From Konateibacter massiliensis (lineage in GTDB: Bacteria > Bacillota > Clostridia > Lachnospirales > Lachnospiraceae), in assembly GCF_900184995.1 (NCBI RefSeq), contig NZ_LT860099.1, positions 956,269 through 1,020,268 on the forward strand: 64,000 nucleotides of DNA. The letters run 5' to 3'. Positions 55,197 to 62,859 of the stretch are shown in pieces. The translations under genes and the position numbers were made by a program. The notes beneath the pieces were generated by a model. The model was not told where the DNA came from. It was given only the letters and a program-made list of their open reading frames with translations, and ran no database searches. Numbering within the stretch: position 1 is the stretch's first letter; each line of letters begins with the position of its first letter.

Positions 55197-56369
55197 TTAT
55201 AACATGGAATAAGCAGCATTTCTTATTTTTCTTATCAATGCCGGATTCGTATAGCCGCCTCGCTGCAGCATCATAACAATCGTAAAATCCTCAGCCGGAT
55301 TCACCGTCATATACGGTCCGCTCCAGCCATCCCAGCCAAATTCACCAACAGAGCCGAGACTCTCTGCCTCTTTTGCCTCCTGATACACTCGCATAAAATT
55401 ACCGTAGCCATATCCAATTGAGGTATCAAAGCCCACATATTCAAGCTGCTCTTCGGTCAGGTGGTTCTTCTGAAACATCTCAGCTGACTTTCTTCCGAGT
55501 ATTCTTTCATTTCCTAAAGTACCGTTATTCACAAGCATCTGAACAAACTGATTATAATCTGCAAGCGTCGAGACAATCCCCGCCCCTGCTGATTCAAAGC
55601 TCGGGCTCTCCAAGCACTTTGTGAGACAAAGATGTCTTTCCTCATCAATCACCAGCTTGCCGCCCTCATATTTGTAGAGCTGGGAAAAACGATCCTGCTT
55701 TCCTTTTTCCACAAAAAAGCCTGTATCTCTCATTCCCAATGGCTCAAAAATTTCCTCTTTATAAAACTCAGACAACTGCTTACCGGAGGTTTCCTCAATG
55801 ACCGCTCCCATCACGTCAACACTAAGCCCATATCTCCATCGTTTTCCCGGTTGAAATGCCAGCGGCTGCTTCGCAATCATTTTACATAACTGCCTTGTTG
55901 AGATACGCTCACCCGAAACGAGCCTGCTTTCCACATCGTCAAACAGCTTCTGCATACAGATTCCAGCTTCATCTACATCCGGATATACAATGCCGGACGT
56001 CATACACAGCAAATCCTTAATTAAAATCTGGCGGTTTGCCTGCATCATATTTCCGTTTCGTATCACCGTCATATCCTTAAATTCCGGAAGGTATTCAGAT
56101 ACCGGTGCCAATATATCGATTAATCCTCTCTCCACCTGTATCATGGCAGCTACGGCTGCAATCGGCTTACTCATGGAATAAATTCGAAAAATGGTATCCT
56201 CCGACACCGGCTTTTCATTTTCTATATCTGCGTACCCAAGACAGGTGTGTATCACCTTTTCCCCTTTATGGATAACACTGATTCCGGCACCCGCAAGCTG
56301 CCCTTCTTTGATTTCTTTGTTTAAAATATTTTCAATGGATTGTCTAGCATACTGCGTTTTCCTGTCCAT
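55197..56369 (-). CDS. serine hydrolase, beta-lactamase class C/esterase family
   Basis: The 390-residue protein has the active-site SxxK as Ser65-Met-Ser-Lys68 in FRIYSMSKPIAAVAAM and the tyrosine motif in RWRYGLSVDVMG. The C-terminal GWDGWSGPYMTVNPAEDFTIVMMLQ region is typical of the esterase/beta-lactamase-like group. No signal peptide is present, so it is more likely an esterase or peptidase than a periplasmic beta-lactamase. The substrate is unknown. Confidence 0.9.
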   Translation of the reverse strand: MDRKTQYARQSIENILNKEIKEGQLAGAGISVIHKGEKVIHTCLGYADIENEKPVSEDTIFRIYSMSKPIAAVAAMIQVERGLIDILAPVSEYLPEFKDMTVIRNGNMMQANRQILIKDLLCMTSGIVYPDVDEAGICMQKLFDDVESRLVSGERISTRQLCKMIAKQPLAFQPGKRWRYGLSVDVMGAVIEETSGKQLSEFYKEEIFEPLGMRDTGFFVEKGKQDRFSQLYKYEGGKLVIDEERHLCLTKCLESPSFESAGAGIVSTLADYNQFVQMLVNNGTLGNERILGRKSAEMFQKNHLTEEQLEYVGFDTSIGYGYGNFMRVYQEAKEAESLGSVGEFGWDGWSGPYMTVNPAEDFTIVMMLQRGGYTNPALIRKIRNAAYSML

Positions 56370-56402
56370 CGTTATGTCTCCTATTTCGTCAAATGCTGTC
56401 TA

Positions 56403-57164
56403 TTATTTTAATACGATTGAATATGCCTCGTCTCCTAAAATTGACTTTAAGGAGAGCGTTGATACATTATTATTATATTCCTGCGGAATCTCGATCAGTA
56501 AAATAGCGTCCTGTGTAGAATTCGCTCCTATTTCGGTATACAGTACTGACAAATCGTTATTCAGCATAGAGTCATACACATCAACATATTCCGCTCCGTT
56601 TATGGAAACTCTCAGCCTTGGAGCAAGGGATGCTATGTCACACACCTGCGTCTCTTCTGTCATATTTGTAACCTTAAAATTTAAAATTAAAAACAAATCA
56701 TCATTGTTTGCTTGAGCTGTGTTTCCCCTGTCAATGTTCATATACTTTTTGCCAAAGAGTGCTCCCTCATATGTAATCTGAAAGTCCTCCTGCTTAAACA
56801 ACTCGGCAATACTCGCCGCCTCCTGCGTTATCTCGGGCTCCGAAAGCTCAGCTTCCCCAACTGCTTCTTCGCCTTCCGCTGTGGCTTCACCGTCGCTTAC
56901 ATTCTGCACGGCTGCTTCCCCCTGTTTATCCTGCGGCAAATTAACCTGCTCCTCTGCATCAGACATTACTTCCTCTGTTGCTTCTTCCGTCTCTTCTGTC
57001 GAAACAGCCACAAGTTTTCTGCTGTAATTTTTGTCGTACTGCAAGGTAACATGCGCCGCATAGGTTGCAATTGCCTGGCTCTCCTGCTCTGTCAAGTCTA
57101 TTGGCTGCTCGCCGCATCCTGCTAAAACCAGAGCGGCCAGCACTAAAATACCGATTTTTTTCAT
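56403..57164 (-). CDS. lipoprotein with DUF4352-like C-terminal domain
   Basis: The 253-residue protein has a signal peptide with lipobox LVLAGC (Cys17). A long acidic linker rich in Glu, Ala and Thr (about 55-125) follows. The C-terminal part, from about 140, has FLILNFKVTNMTEETQ and SVLYTEIGANSTQDAILLIE, a pattern seen in DUF4352 immunoglobulin-like domains; that match is weak. ATG 57164 has AGGGG ahead; the upstream in-frame codons lack signal-peptide character. Confidence 0.75.
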   Translation of the reverse strand: MKKIGILVLAALVLAGCGEQPIDLTEQESQAIATYAAHVTLQYDKNYSRKLVAVSTEETEEATEEVMSDAEEQVNLPQDKQGEAAVQNVSDGEATAEGEEAVGEAELSEPEITQEAASIAELFKQEDFQITYEGALFGKKYMNIDRGNTAQANNDDLFLILNFKVTNMTEETQVCDIASLAPRLRVSINGAEYVDVYDSMLNNDLSVLYTEIGANSTQDAILLIEIPQEYNNNVSTLSLKSILGDEAYSIVLK

Positions 57165-57262
57165 AAACAATCCCCTTCTTTGTATCTTTTTTTGTTTTTT
57201 CTTTCGCAAACACTTTCAGTATATTTTATCACCTTTTACCATTTTGAACAACAATTTTTAAG

Positions 57263-58759
57263 TTAATTGTTCTTTCCTTGTTCTTTCGAAAGATTTGAAT
57301 CAAGTTCAAACCAAAATTCAACACCGTTATCGTAGTTCAAAACACCGCATTTTTTGTTAAAGGAATCCATAATTGCTTTTACAATGGAAAGTCCGATTCC
57401 GCTGCCTCCATACTCTCTCGTTCTCGCCTTGTCAACTTTATAAAATTTAACCCATACATTGTCCAAATCTTTTTCCGGAATTCTTTCCCCGGTGTTAAAT
57501 ACAGAAATGCGTACGCTGCCCTCTTTCTTTGTTATTTTTACATCAATGATTTTTTCATTTGCAACATGATTCAATGCATTACTGAAATAGTTCGTAAATA
57601 CTTCTTCCACCTTAAATTCATCCGCCCATACATAAACCGGCTCTTTTTCGGCAAAAATCACCTTTACTTCCTTTTGCTTAATTAAAATGTCGGAAGCCTG
57701 AATAATCCCCTGGATTAACGCAATGATATCAAATCGCTCCATCGTAATAACATCATTTCCAAATTCAAGCTGGTTCAGCGTCAAAAGCTTTTGAACCATT
57801 CGATTCATCTTATTTGCCTCATCCATGATAACATCACAGTAAAAGTCCCTGCTTTCCTCGTCATCATTGATACATTCCTTCAACCCTTCCGCATAGCCTT
57901 GTACAAGCGCAATCGGTGTCTTTAATTCATGGGATACGTTTGATAAAAATTCTTTTCGCATCTCATCAATCTGTTCTTTTTTCTCAATATCCGTCTTTAA
58001 TTCATTGTTTGCCGTTTTCAACTCCGATATCGTTTTTTCAAGCGTCTCCGACAACTGGTTAATATGGTTACCGAGAATCGCAATCTCATCATTTCCGCCT
58101 CTCATATATTTCGCTTCAAAATCAAGCGTCGTCATCCTCTTTGATATATGCGCCAGTTCCAAAATCGGCTTGGATATCTGCTCCGACACCGTCCATATAA
58201 TCAATGCACTAATCATAACTGCACATACACCAATATAGCTTAAGAATCGGTTTGCAATCTGAACACTCTCCCTGATACTCTCCAGAGCCGTCCTCATAAT
58301 AAACCAGTTCCCGTTTTCGAGACTTCCCCATATTTCCAGATAATCGCTGTTCATCTTGCTGTCCTTCGTCTGCTGAATCACATAGCTATCTCCGTTTGCA
58401 AGTACCGTTGTCTTATCCGTGCTCTTTCCGTAAATATTGTTGAGAAGCTGTGTGCTTAATATTCCAATCTCATTCACCGATGACATTTTCACCGCACCGC
58501 TCGCGTCCATGACAAGTATGGATATATTTCCCGTGGAGGAAATTTTTTCAAGCTGAATCAAAAAATCCTCTGACAGAAGGCTGTCATCACTTGCTGCCTG
58601 ATTAATCGCACGGTAGGCGTTCAACAGGACTGTTTCTTTATTCTCAACATAGTACCGCTCCAAAAATGTATTGTTGACAAACCAGCACAAAAAGAGCGTG
58701 CTCGTCATCAAAATAATAAATATAGAAGCGATTTCTTTTTTTAGCGACCATTTCATCAT
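57263..58759 (-). CDS. sensor histidine kinase
   Basis: The 498-residue kinase has TM1 (about 10-29), an extracellular sensor region, TM2 (about 172-192), a HAMP-like linker, the H-box SHELKTPIALVQGY with phospho-acceptor His277, the N-box NYFSNALNHV, and the G-box YGGSGIGLSIVKAI. The sensor region resembles no family I recognise. It overlaps the response-regulator gene by four bases (ATGA), giving a coupled two-component pair. Confidence 0.95.
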   Translation of the reverse strand: MMKWSLKKEIASIFIILMTSTLFLCWFVNNTFLERYYVENKETVLLNAYRAINQAASDDSLLSEDFLIQLEKISSTGNISILVMDASGAVKMSSVNEIGILSTQLLNNIYGKSTDKTTVLANGDSYVIQQTKDSKMNSDYLEIWGSLENGNWFIMRTALESIRESVQIANRFLSYIGVCAVMISALIIWTVSEQISKPILELAHISKRMTTLDFEAKYMRGGNDEIAILGNHINQLSETLEKTISELKTANNELKTDIEKKEQIDEMRKEFLSNVSHELKTPIALVQGYAEGLKECINDDEESRDFYCDVIMDEANKMNRMVQKLLTLNQLEFGNDVITMERFDIIALIQGIIQASDILIKQKEVKVIFAEKEPVYVWADEFKVEEVFTNYFSNALNHVANEKIIDVKITKKEGSVRISVFNTGERIPEKDLDNVWVKFYKVDKARTREYGGSGIGLSIVKAIMDSFNKKCGVLNYDNGVEFWFELDSNLSKEQGKNN

Positions 58760-59439
58760 TCTACCTCAAACTTATAACCCATTCCCCATATGGTTTTGAT
58801 ATAGTTTCCTTTTTCACCAAGCTTATTTCTCAATTTTTTCACATGGGTATCAATTGTTCTTGCATCGCCGAAATAATCATAATTCCACACGCTGTTTAAA
58901 ATCTTCTCTCTCGATAGTGCAATTCCCTGATTTTCAACAAAGTAGGTCAAAAGCTCAAATTCCTTAAAACTTAATTCCACCGGATTTTGATCAATGTATA
59001 CCATATGAGCCACCTTGTTAATCTCAATTCCGCCTATCTTCATAATATCCTCTTTATTCAAGACATTCGCACGCCGAAGCAGCGCTTCCACCCTGGCAAC
59101 CAAAATCTTAGGACTAAACGGTTTTGCGATATACTCATCCACTCCAAGCTCAAAGCCTTGCAGCTCGTCGCGCTCATCTCCTTTTGCCGTCAGCATGATG
59201 ACAGGAACCTTCGAGCACTCTCTTACCTCTCTGCACACCTGCCAGCCGTCGATGTTTGGCATCATTACGTCCAGAATAATAAGAGCGATATCTTTCGTTG
59301 CATAAAAATGCTCTAACGCCTCTGCTCCATCTGCCGCCTCAATTACTTCATAATTCTGCTTTACCAAAAAATCTTTTACTAATTTTCTCATTCTGCTCTC
59401 ATCGTCTACAACCAGAATTTTTAATTTCTCATGATTCAT
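58756..59439 (-). CDS. OmpR-family response regulator
   Basis: The 227-residue regulator has a receiver domain with phospho-acceptor Asp57 (IILDVMMPNIDGW), acidic Asp12/Asp13, a Lys in EYIAKPFSP, and a winged-helix domain (ELLTYFVENQGIALSREKIL...RTIDTHVKKLRNKLG). It pairs with the sensor kinase. GGAGGG lies ahead of the ATG. A 22-codon gene precedes it directly. Confidence 0.97.
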   Translation of the reverse strand: MNHEKLKILVVDDESRMRKLVKDFLVKQNYEVIEAADGAEALEHFYATKDIALIILDVMMPNIDGWQVCREVRECSKVPVIMLTAKGDERDELQGFELGVDEYIAKPFSPKILVARVEALLRRANVLNKEDIMKIGGIEINKVAHMVYIDQNPVELSFKEFELLTYFVENQGIALSREKILNSVWNYDYFGDARTIDTHVKKLRNKLGEKGNYIKTIWGMGYKFEVE

Positions 59440-59456
59440 GATTTTCCCTCCAAATT

Positions 59457-59525
59457 TTATTTATCTTTCAGCTTATTATTAAACGAAAACCCTTCAGGAT
59501 CAAAGCCATTTTTCTTCTTTGCCAT
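59457..59525 (-). CDS. very small protein, 22 residues, upstream of the two-component genes
   Basis: ATG 59525 to TAA 59457 encodes a 22-residue peptide that begins MAKKKNGFDPEG and ends NNKLKDK. AGGAG lies seven bases upstream, and the stop is five bases before the GGAGGG site of the response-regulator gene. Size and site support a real, coupled gene or leader peptide. No family is recognised. Confidence 0.6.
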   Translation of the reverse strand: MAKKKNGFDPEGFSFNNKLKDK

Positions 59526-59763
59526 AGCGCCTCTCCTAAATATCCTAAATTTTACTTCTGATAAATATCTTAACAGATTTTATAACAAATTTCTATTTAT
59601 TCTTGTCTTACTATACTGTACTTTACTATAAAAACAAGCTATATATCAAGTCAGTTCACACATTATTTAAACATATATCATCAAATTTTTAAATTTGTGA
59701 AACTTACTATATTTAATGGTTAAAATTTTTTAAATCACAAACACTACTTAAGGAGGTGATATT

Positions 59764-59943
59764 ATGATAAATAACGAAGAACTGCCAATTGGTTTTACGA
59801 TGGAGCTTGCTTTGCACAGCGATGTGTTAAATCAATTTTCAAAGTTACCCAAAAGTAAACAAGATGAGCTGATTGAAGGTGCCAGAAACATCAAATCAAA
59901 GGAAGCCATGCAAAGCTATGTATCAAATATGACTTTCTCATAG
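59764..59943 (+). CDS. small hypothetical protein, 59 residues
   Basis: ATG 59764 has a near-perfect AGGAGGTGAT eight bases upstream. The peptide starts MINNEELPIGFTMELALHSD and contains FSKLPKSKQDELIEGARNI, a helical pattern common to a group of small Firmicute proteins of unknown role with the layout LPIGF...SKxEM..YV. It is divergent from the two-component genes. Confidence 0.78.
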   Translation: MINNEELPIGFTMELALHSDVLNQFSKLPKSKQDELIEGARNIKSKEAMQSYVSNMTFS

Positions 59944-59974
59944 CAAAAATATCTTATCGTTTACTTGTCTTAAA

Positions 59975-60139
59975 ACAAAGCGGACAAGTCCGCATCAACT
60001 CCTTAATACCTCACTCATGAGGGACTTGGCTGCTTTGTCGCGCTGAATGAAGTCATATAGTGACATCTTCCACTTGCATTTGTGCGCATAAATAATTTTT
60101 GTATCATAGGAAATTGTAAAGTAATTTCCTATGATACAA
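59975..60139 (+). repeat. dispersed structured repeat, copy C (long form)
   Basis: Copy C is nearly identical to copy B at 14018. The terminal hairpin is perfect over 17 bp (60099-60115 with 60123-60139), with loop GTAAAGT. The rest of the gap to 60491 is very AT-rich and holds only the promoter at 60399-60427. Confidence 0.92.
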
Positions 60140-60398
60140 TAAAGCTGGCTCATCTGAGACAGTTTTATTTTTGCTCGAAAAGTTAGTTTTATTTATCTAA
60201 ATTTATTTTTCTTGTTATTTTAATCTCTTGTTCAATAAAAAAACATAGTAGGTTTTAGAATAAATAATTTTAGGTAAACATAAACATAATTTATGTGGCT
60301 TGTTGAATTTTCTTAATTTTTATTTTTTCTTTATAATTATTTAATATTTTAGGATATCTTTAATTATTTTTGTATAATTATAAAATTTCTTTTGAATA

Positions 60399-60427
60399 TT
60401 GAAATAATTATACATGTAATGTATACT
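60399..60427 (+). promoter_or_regulatory. promoter of the second Sir2-like gene
   Basis: TTGAAA (60399-60404) and TATACT (60422-60427) with 17-base spacing, about 65 bases before the start codon. Confidence 0.65.
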
Positions 60428-60491
60428 ATCAATAATAGATAGATTAAAATTTCACAAGGGTACACAACTACAAACCATAAAGGAGGAATAT

Positions 60492-61262
60492 ATGAAACTT
60501 AAAGAATTAGATTCATTAATAAATCACTCGAATAATATCGTGTGTATTGCCGGACGTGGTATGGCCTATGATTGTGGCTACCCCGAATATTTAGCGCAAG
60601 ACTACTTTTATAATTTTGAAAACAAATATCGTAAATCAATGGAAGAGGTTTACAGCATCGGCTTTTATAAGACAAGAACCAAGCAATTTTTTGATATTTA
60701 TAAGGAAGAAATCTTAAAAGAGAAGCATAAGCCCAGTCTTGCCCATTATAAACTTGCTCAGCTTGAAAAAGCCGGAAAGCTGAAATATATTATAACAAAA
60801 GATATTTTTAACCTCTCTCAGCGTGCAGGCTGCAAGAATGTGATTGATCTATACGGAAACTCCGCCGAGAACTATTGTCCAAAATGTGGACAGCGCTATT
60901 CCGTTGATTATATCATCCAGAGCAAGGGCTTGCCAAAATGCTTGGAATGTAATTCCACTATAAGGCCAGAAATCAAAATGTATGGAGAAATGATTGACAA
61001 TAATAAACTGACAAAGGCAAAAAATGCTATTGCTGCTGCTGATATTCTCCTTATCCTAGACGCAGACTGGGCGGGTGAATTCAGCGACTATATCAAGGAA
61101 TATCGAGGCAATAAAGCTGTTCTTGTCAAAGAACACAGCCACGAGAGCGACCAAAAAGCAAATTATGTAATTTACGATAAATCCAAGAATGTTCTTCCAA
61201 AGCTTAGAGATGAGGAAAAGATACATGTGATTTATGATAGCTTGGTTGTTGTGAATAAGTAG
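60492..61262 (+). CDS. Sir2-like protein lacking the catalytic histidine (paralogue 2)
   Basis: This 256-residue paralogue of 32869-33612 keeps the zinc cysteines (129, 132, 150, 153; CPKC...CLEC) and TIRPEIKMYGEMI. The first loop reads AGRGMAYDCGYPEY instead of GAGIS...PDFR, TQNID reads TKDIF, and HMHG reads DLYG, placing Tyr121 where the catalytic histidine belongs. The two paralogues have these substitutions at the same numbering, so the gene pair shares a common altered design. GGAGG precedes the ATG. A role in NAD or ADP-ribose sensing is possible but not shown. Confidence 0.87.
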   Translation: MKLKELDSLINHSNNIVCIAGRGMAYDCGYPEYLAQDYFYNFENKYRKSMEEVYSIGFYKTRTKQFFDIYKEEILKEKHKPSLAHYKLAQLEKAGKLKYIITKDIFNLSQRAGCKNVIDLYGNSAENYCPKCGQRYSVDYIIQSKGLPKCLECNSTIRPEIKMYGEMIDNNKLTKAKNAIAAADILLILDADWAGEFSDYIKEYRGNKAVLVKEHSHESDQKANYVIYDKSKNVLPKLRDEEKIHVIYDSLVVVNK

Positions 61263-61267
61263 CGTAT

Positions 61268-61299
61268 AAAAAAGAATGGGCCAAGGCACATTCTTTTTT
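61268..61299 (+). terminator. terminator after the second Sir2-like gene
   Basis: AAAAAAGAATG pairs with CATTCTTTTTT across a ten-base loop and ends in a T run. Confidence 0.85.
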
Positions 61300-61339
61300 A
61301 TTCACCTAACATTTCTCTTTGAATCGTTTTTCTTTCCGG

Positions 61340-61786
61340 TTATAAAAACTGACGAATATCTTTAGCAAGTTTTTCTTCAATATTAATAAGCTGTTTTGCA
61401 ATGTCTTTTGATTTTTCGTCAGCTGCTTTGTATTGATTTAAATATCTGCCAAGCGACTTTACTCCCATATTACACCCGTCTGTTATCAAGTCAGCAATTG
61501 TTTCATCTGATTCATCCATGACCAATTTCACATTTGTTTTCATCCAAGACATACTTTTTGCCATTAGATTAGGATCTTTGCCATCATCATGAAATTCATC
61601 CAACAATGTTTGTATTTCATCCTTTAATTTGGCATGCTCATTTTTGCAGTCATTCAAGTATTGCTTAAATGTATTGCTGCAAACATAATCTAAGACATCA
61701 TCGATTGACGCAATTCCCATTTTTATGCCCGAATCACACTCCCGCAACAGTTTTATTGTATCCTGTTCTATCATAGCTCCATTCAA
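61340..61786 (-). CDS. four-helix-bundle protein, DUF2383-like
   Basis: The 148-residue protein is predicted all-helical, with LLRECDSGIKMGIASIDDVLD, LNDCKNEHAKLKDEIQTLLDE, MSWMKTNVKLVMDESDETIADL and a final helix rich in Lys and Glu. The pattern resembles ferritin-like DUF2383 bundles, though the metal ligands of ferritins are not clearly present. Function unknown. AAGGAG lies before ATG 61786 with short spacing. It is the sole gene between the Sir2-like gene and ssrA. Confidence 0.72.
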   Translation of the reverse strand: MNGAMIEQDTIKLLRECDSGIKMGIASIDDVLDYVCSNTFKQYLNDCKNEHAKLKDEIQTLLDEFHDDGKDPNLMAKSMSWMKTNVKLVMDESDETIADLITDGCNMGVKSLGRYLNQYKAADEKSKDIAKQLINIEEKLAKDIRQFL

Positions 61787-61857
61787 CTCCTTATTTTATA
61801 ATAATAAAATAGTATAACTGTTTTTATCGCATTTATCCTACTGTGATATAAATAAAA

Positions 61858-61896
61858 ATAGGATAGTTGAGATATTACTATTCTCTTCTATCCTAT
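61858..61896 (-). terminator. terminator downstream of ssrA
   Basis: ATAGGATAG pairs with CTATCCTAT and on the minus strand is followed by TTTTTATTT. It lies about 40 bases after the tmRNA end. Confidence 0.7.
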
Positions 61897-61933
61897 TCTT
61901 TATTTTTTAAGCCTTAAAAACTAAGGCATCTCG

Positions 61934-62280
61934 TATGGAGCTGAGGGGAATCGAACCCCTGTCCGAAAGCTCTTCCATTACGGCATCTCCCATTACAGTC
62001 ATTATTTTAACATTCCCTCTATCCAACGCCTAATGACAGGCTTTGGACTTCAGTAGCTTCATAAGTTCTTCTATTTCCTCAAAGCTTTGGAAACAAAGTG
62101 CCTCGCAAGTTCGAAGCCGAATTCTTAAGCAGCGAGTGGCTTAAGGTCGACTGCTGCCATTAGGCAGCGTACGCTAAATTTTCGTCTGCGTTTATATTTA
62201 TTTTACGGATTATTGACGCGGTCCCGCACCGCGAATGGCTTCCTTAACTTCTAAACCCCCGTCGAAACCAGTACAACCCC
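61934..62280 (-). ncRNA. ssrA: transfer-messenger RNA
   Basis: The 5' end GGGGTTGTACTGGTTTCGAC and the 3' T-arm GGGGTTCGATTCCCC plus CAGCTCC fold into the tRNA-like domain: the seven acceptor pairs include a G-U and a U-G. The tag reading frame gives ADENLAYAA before a TAA, with GCA as resume codon. CCA is not encoded. The promoter is at 62309-62337. The partner gene smpB lies just upstream. Confidence 0.97.
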
Positions 62281-62308
62281 GAGGTTGTTGGTATGCAAAC
62301 GTAAGTTT

Positions 62309-62337
62309 ATTATAATCGAATAGGATGTAGGTGTCAA
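62309..62337 (-). promoter_or_regulatory. ssrA promoter
   Basis: TTGACA (62337-62332) and TATAAT (62314-62309) are separated by exactly 17 bases on the minus strand, a complete consensus match placed about 28 bases before the tmRNA 5' end. Confidence 0.92.
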
Positions 62338-62388
62338 CTGGCAGTTATTAGAACAATAAAATTTAAGTCCCGTATCCCTATCTCCCAA

Positions 62389-62856
62389 TTACCACAAATT
62401 CTTCACCTTGAATTCCTTCTCTGCTTCACGTCTCTGGTCCTTCTTGGCAATATCCTGCCGCTTATCATACAGTTTCTTACCTTTTGCAAGTCCAATTTCC
62501 ACCTTAACCAGACTTCCCTTGAAATATACCTGAAGCGGAACAACCGTATAGCCCTTTTCTGCCAACTGCCCTGCTATCTTGTTAATCTCATACTGATGAA
62601 GCAAGAGCTTCTTTACCCGAAGAGGGTCTTTGTTAAAAATATTCCCTTTTTCATAAGGGGAAACATGCATGTTATAAATATACACCTCCCCGTTTTCAAT
62701 ACGGATAAATGCTTCCTTTACACTGCATTTTCCCATTCGAAGGGATTTTACCTCTGTTCCATGCAAGGCAATTCCTGCCTCATAAGTATCTTCGATAAAA
62801 TAATCAAATCTTGCTTTTTTATTGTTAGCAATCAGCTTAAATCCCTCTTTTGCCAT
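62389..62856 (-). CDS. smpB: SsrA-binding protein
   Basis: SmpB carries tmRNA to stalled ribosomes. The 155-residue protein has [51 protein letters not shown] and the basic tail [20 protein letters not shown] that contacts the decoding centre. It starts three bases after the rnr stop, with GGAGG within the end of rnr, and is followed by ssrA. Confidence 0.97.
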   Translation of the reverse strand: MAKEGFKLIANNKKARFDYFIEDTYEAGIALHGTEVKSLRMGKCSVKEAFIRIENGEVYIYNMHVSPYEKGNIFNKDPLRVKKLLLHQYEINKIAGQLAEKGYTVVPLQVYFKGSLVKVEIGLAKGKKLYDKRQDIAKKDQRREAEKEFKVKNLW

Positions 62857-62859
62857 TGT

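Noticed and set aside
61934-62010. Isolated tRNA gene suggested by the T-arm sequence
   Set aside because: It is the 3' part of tmRNA; the matching 5' acceptor strand lies about 340 bases away.
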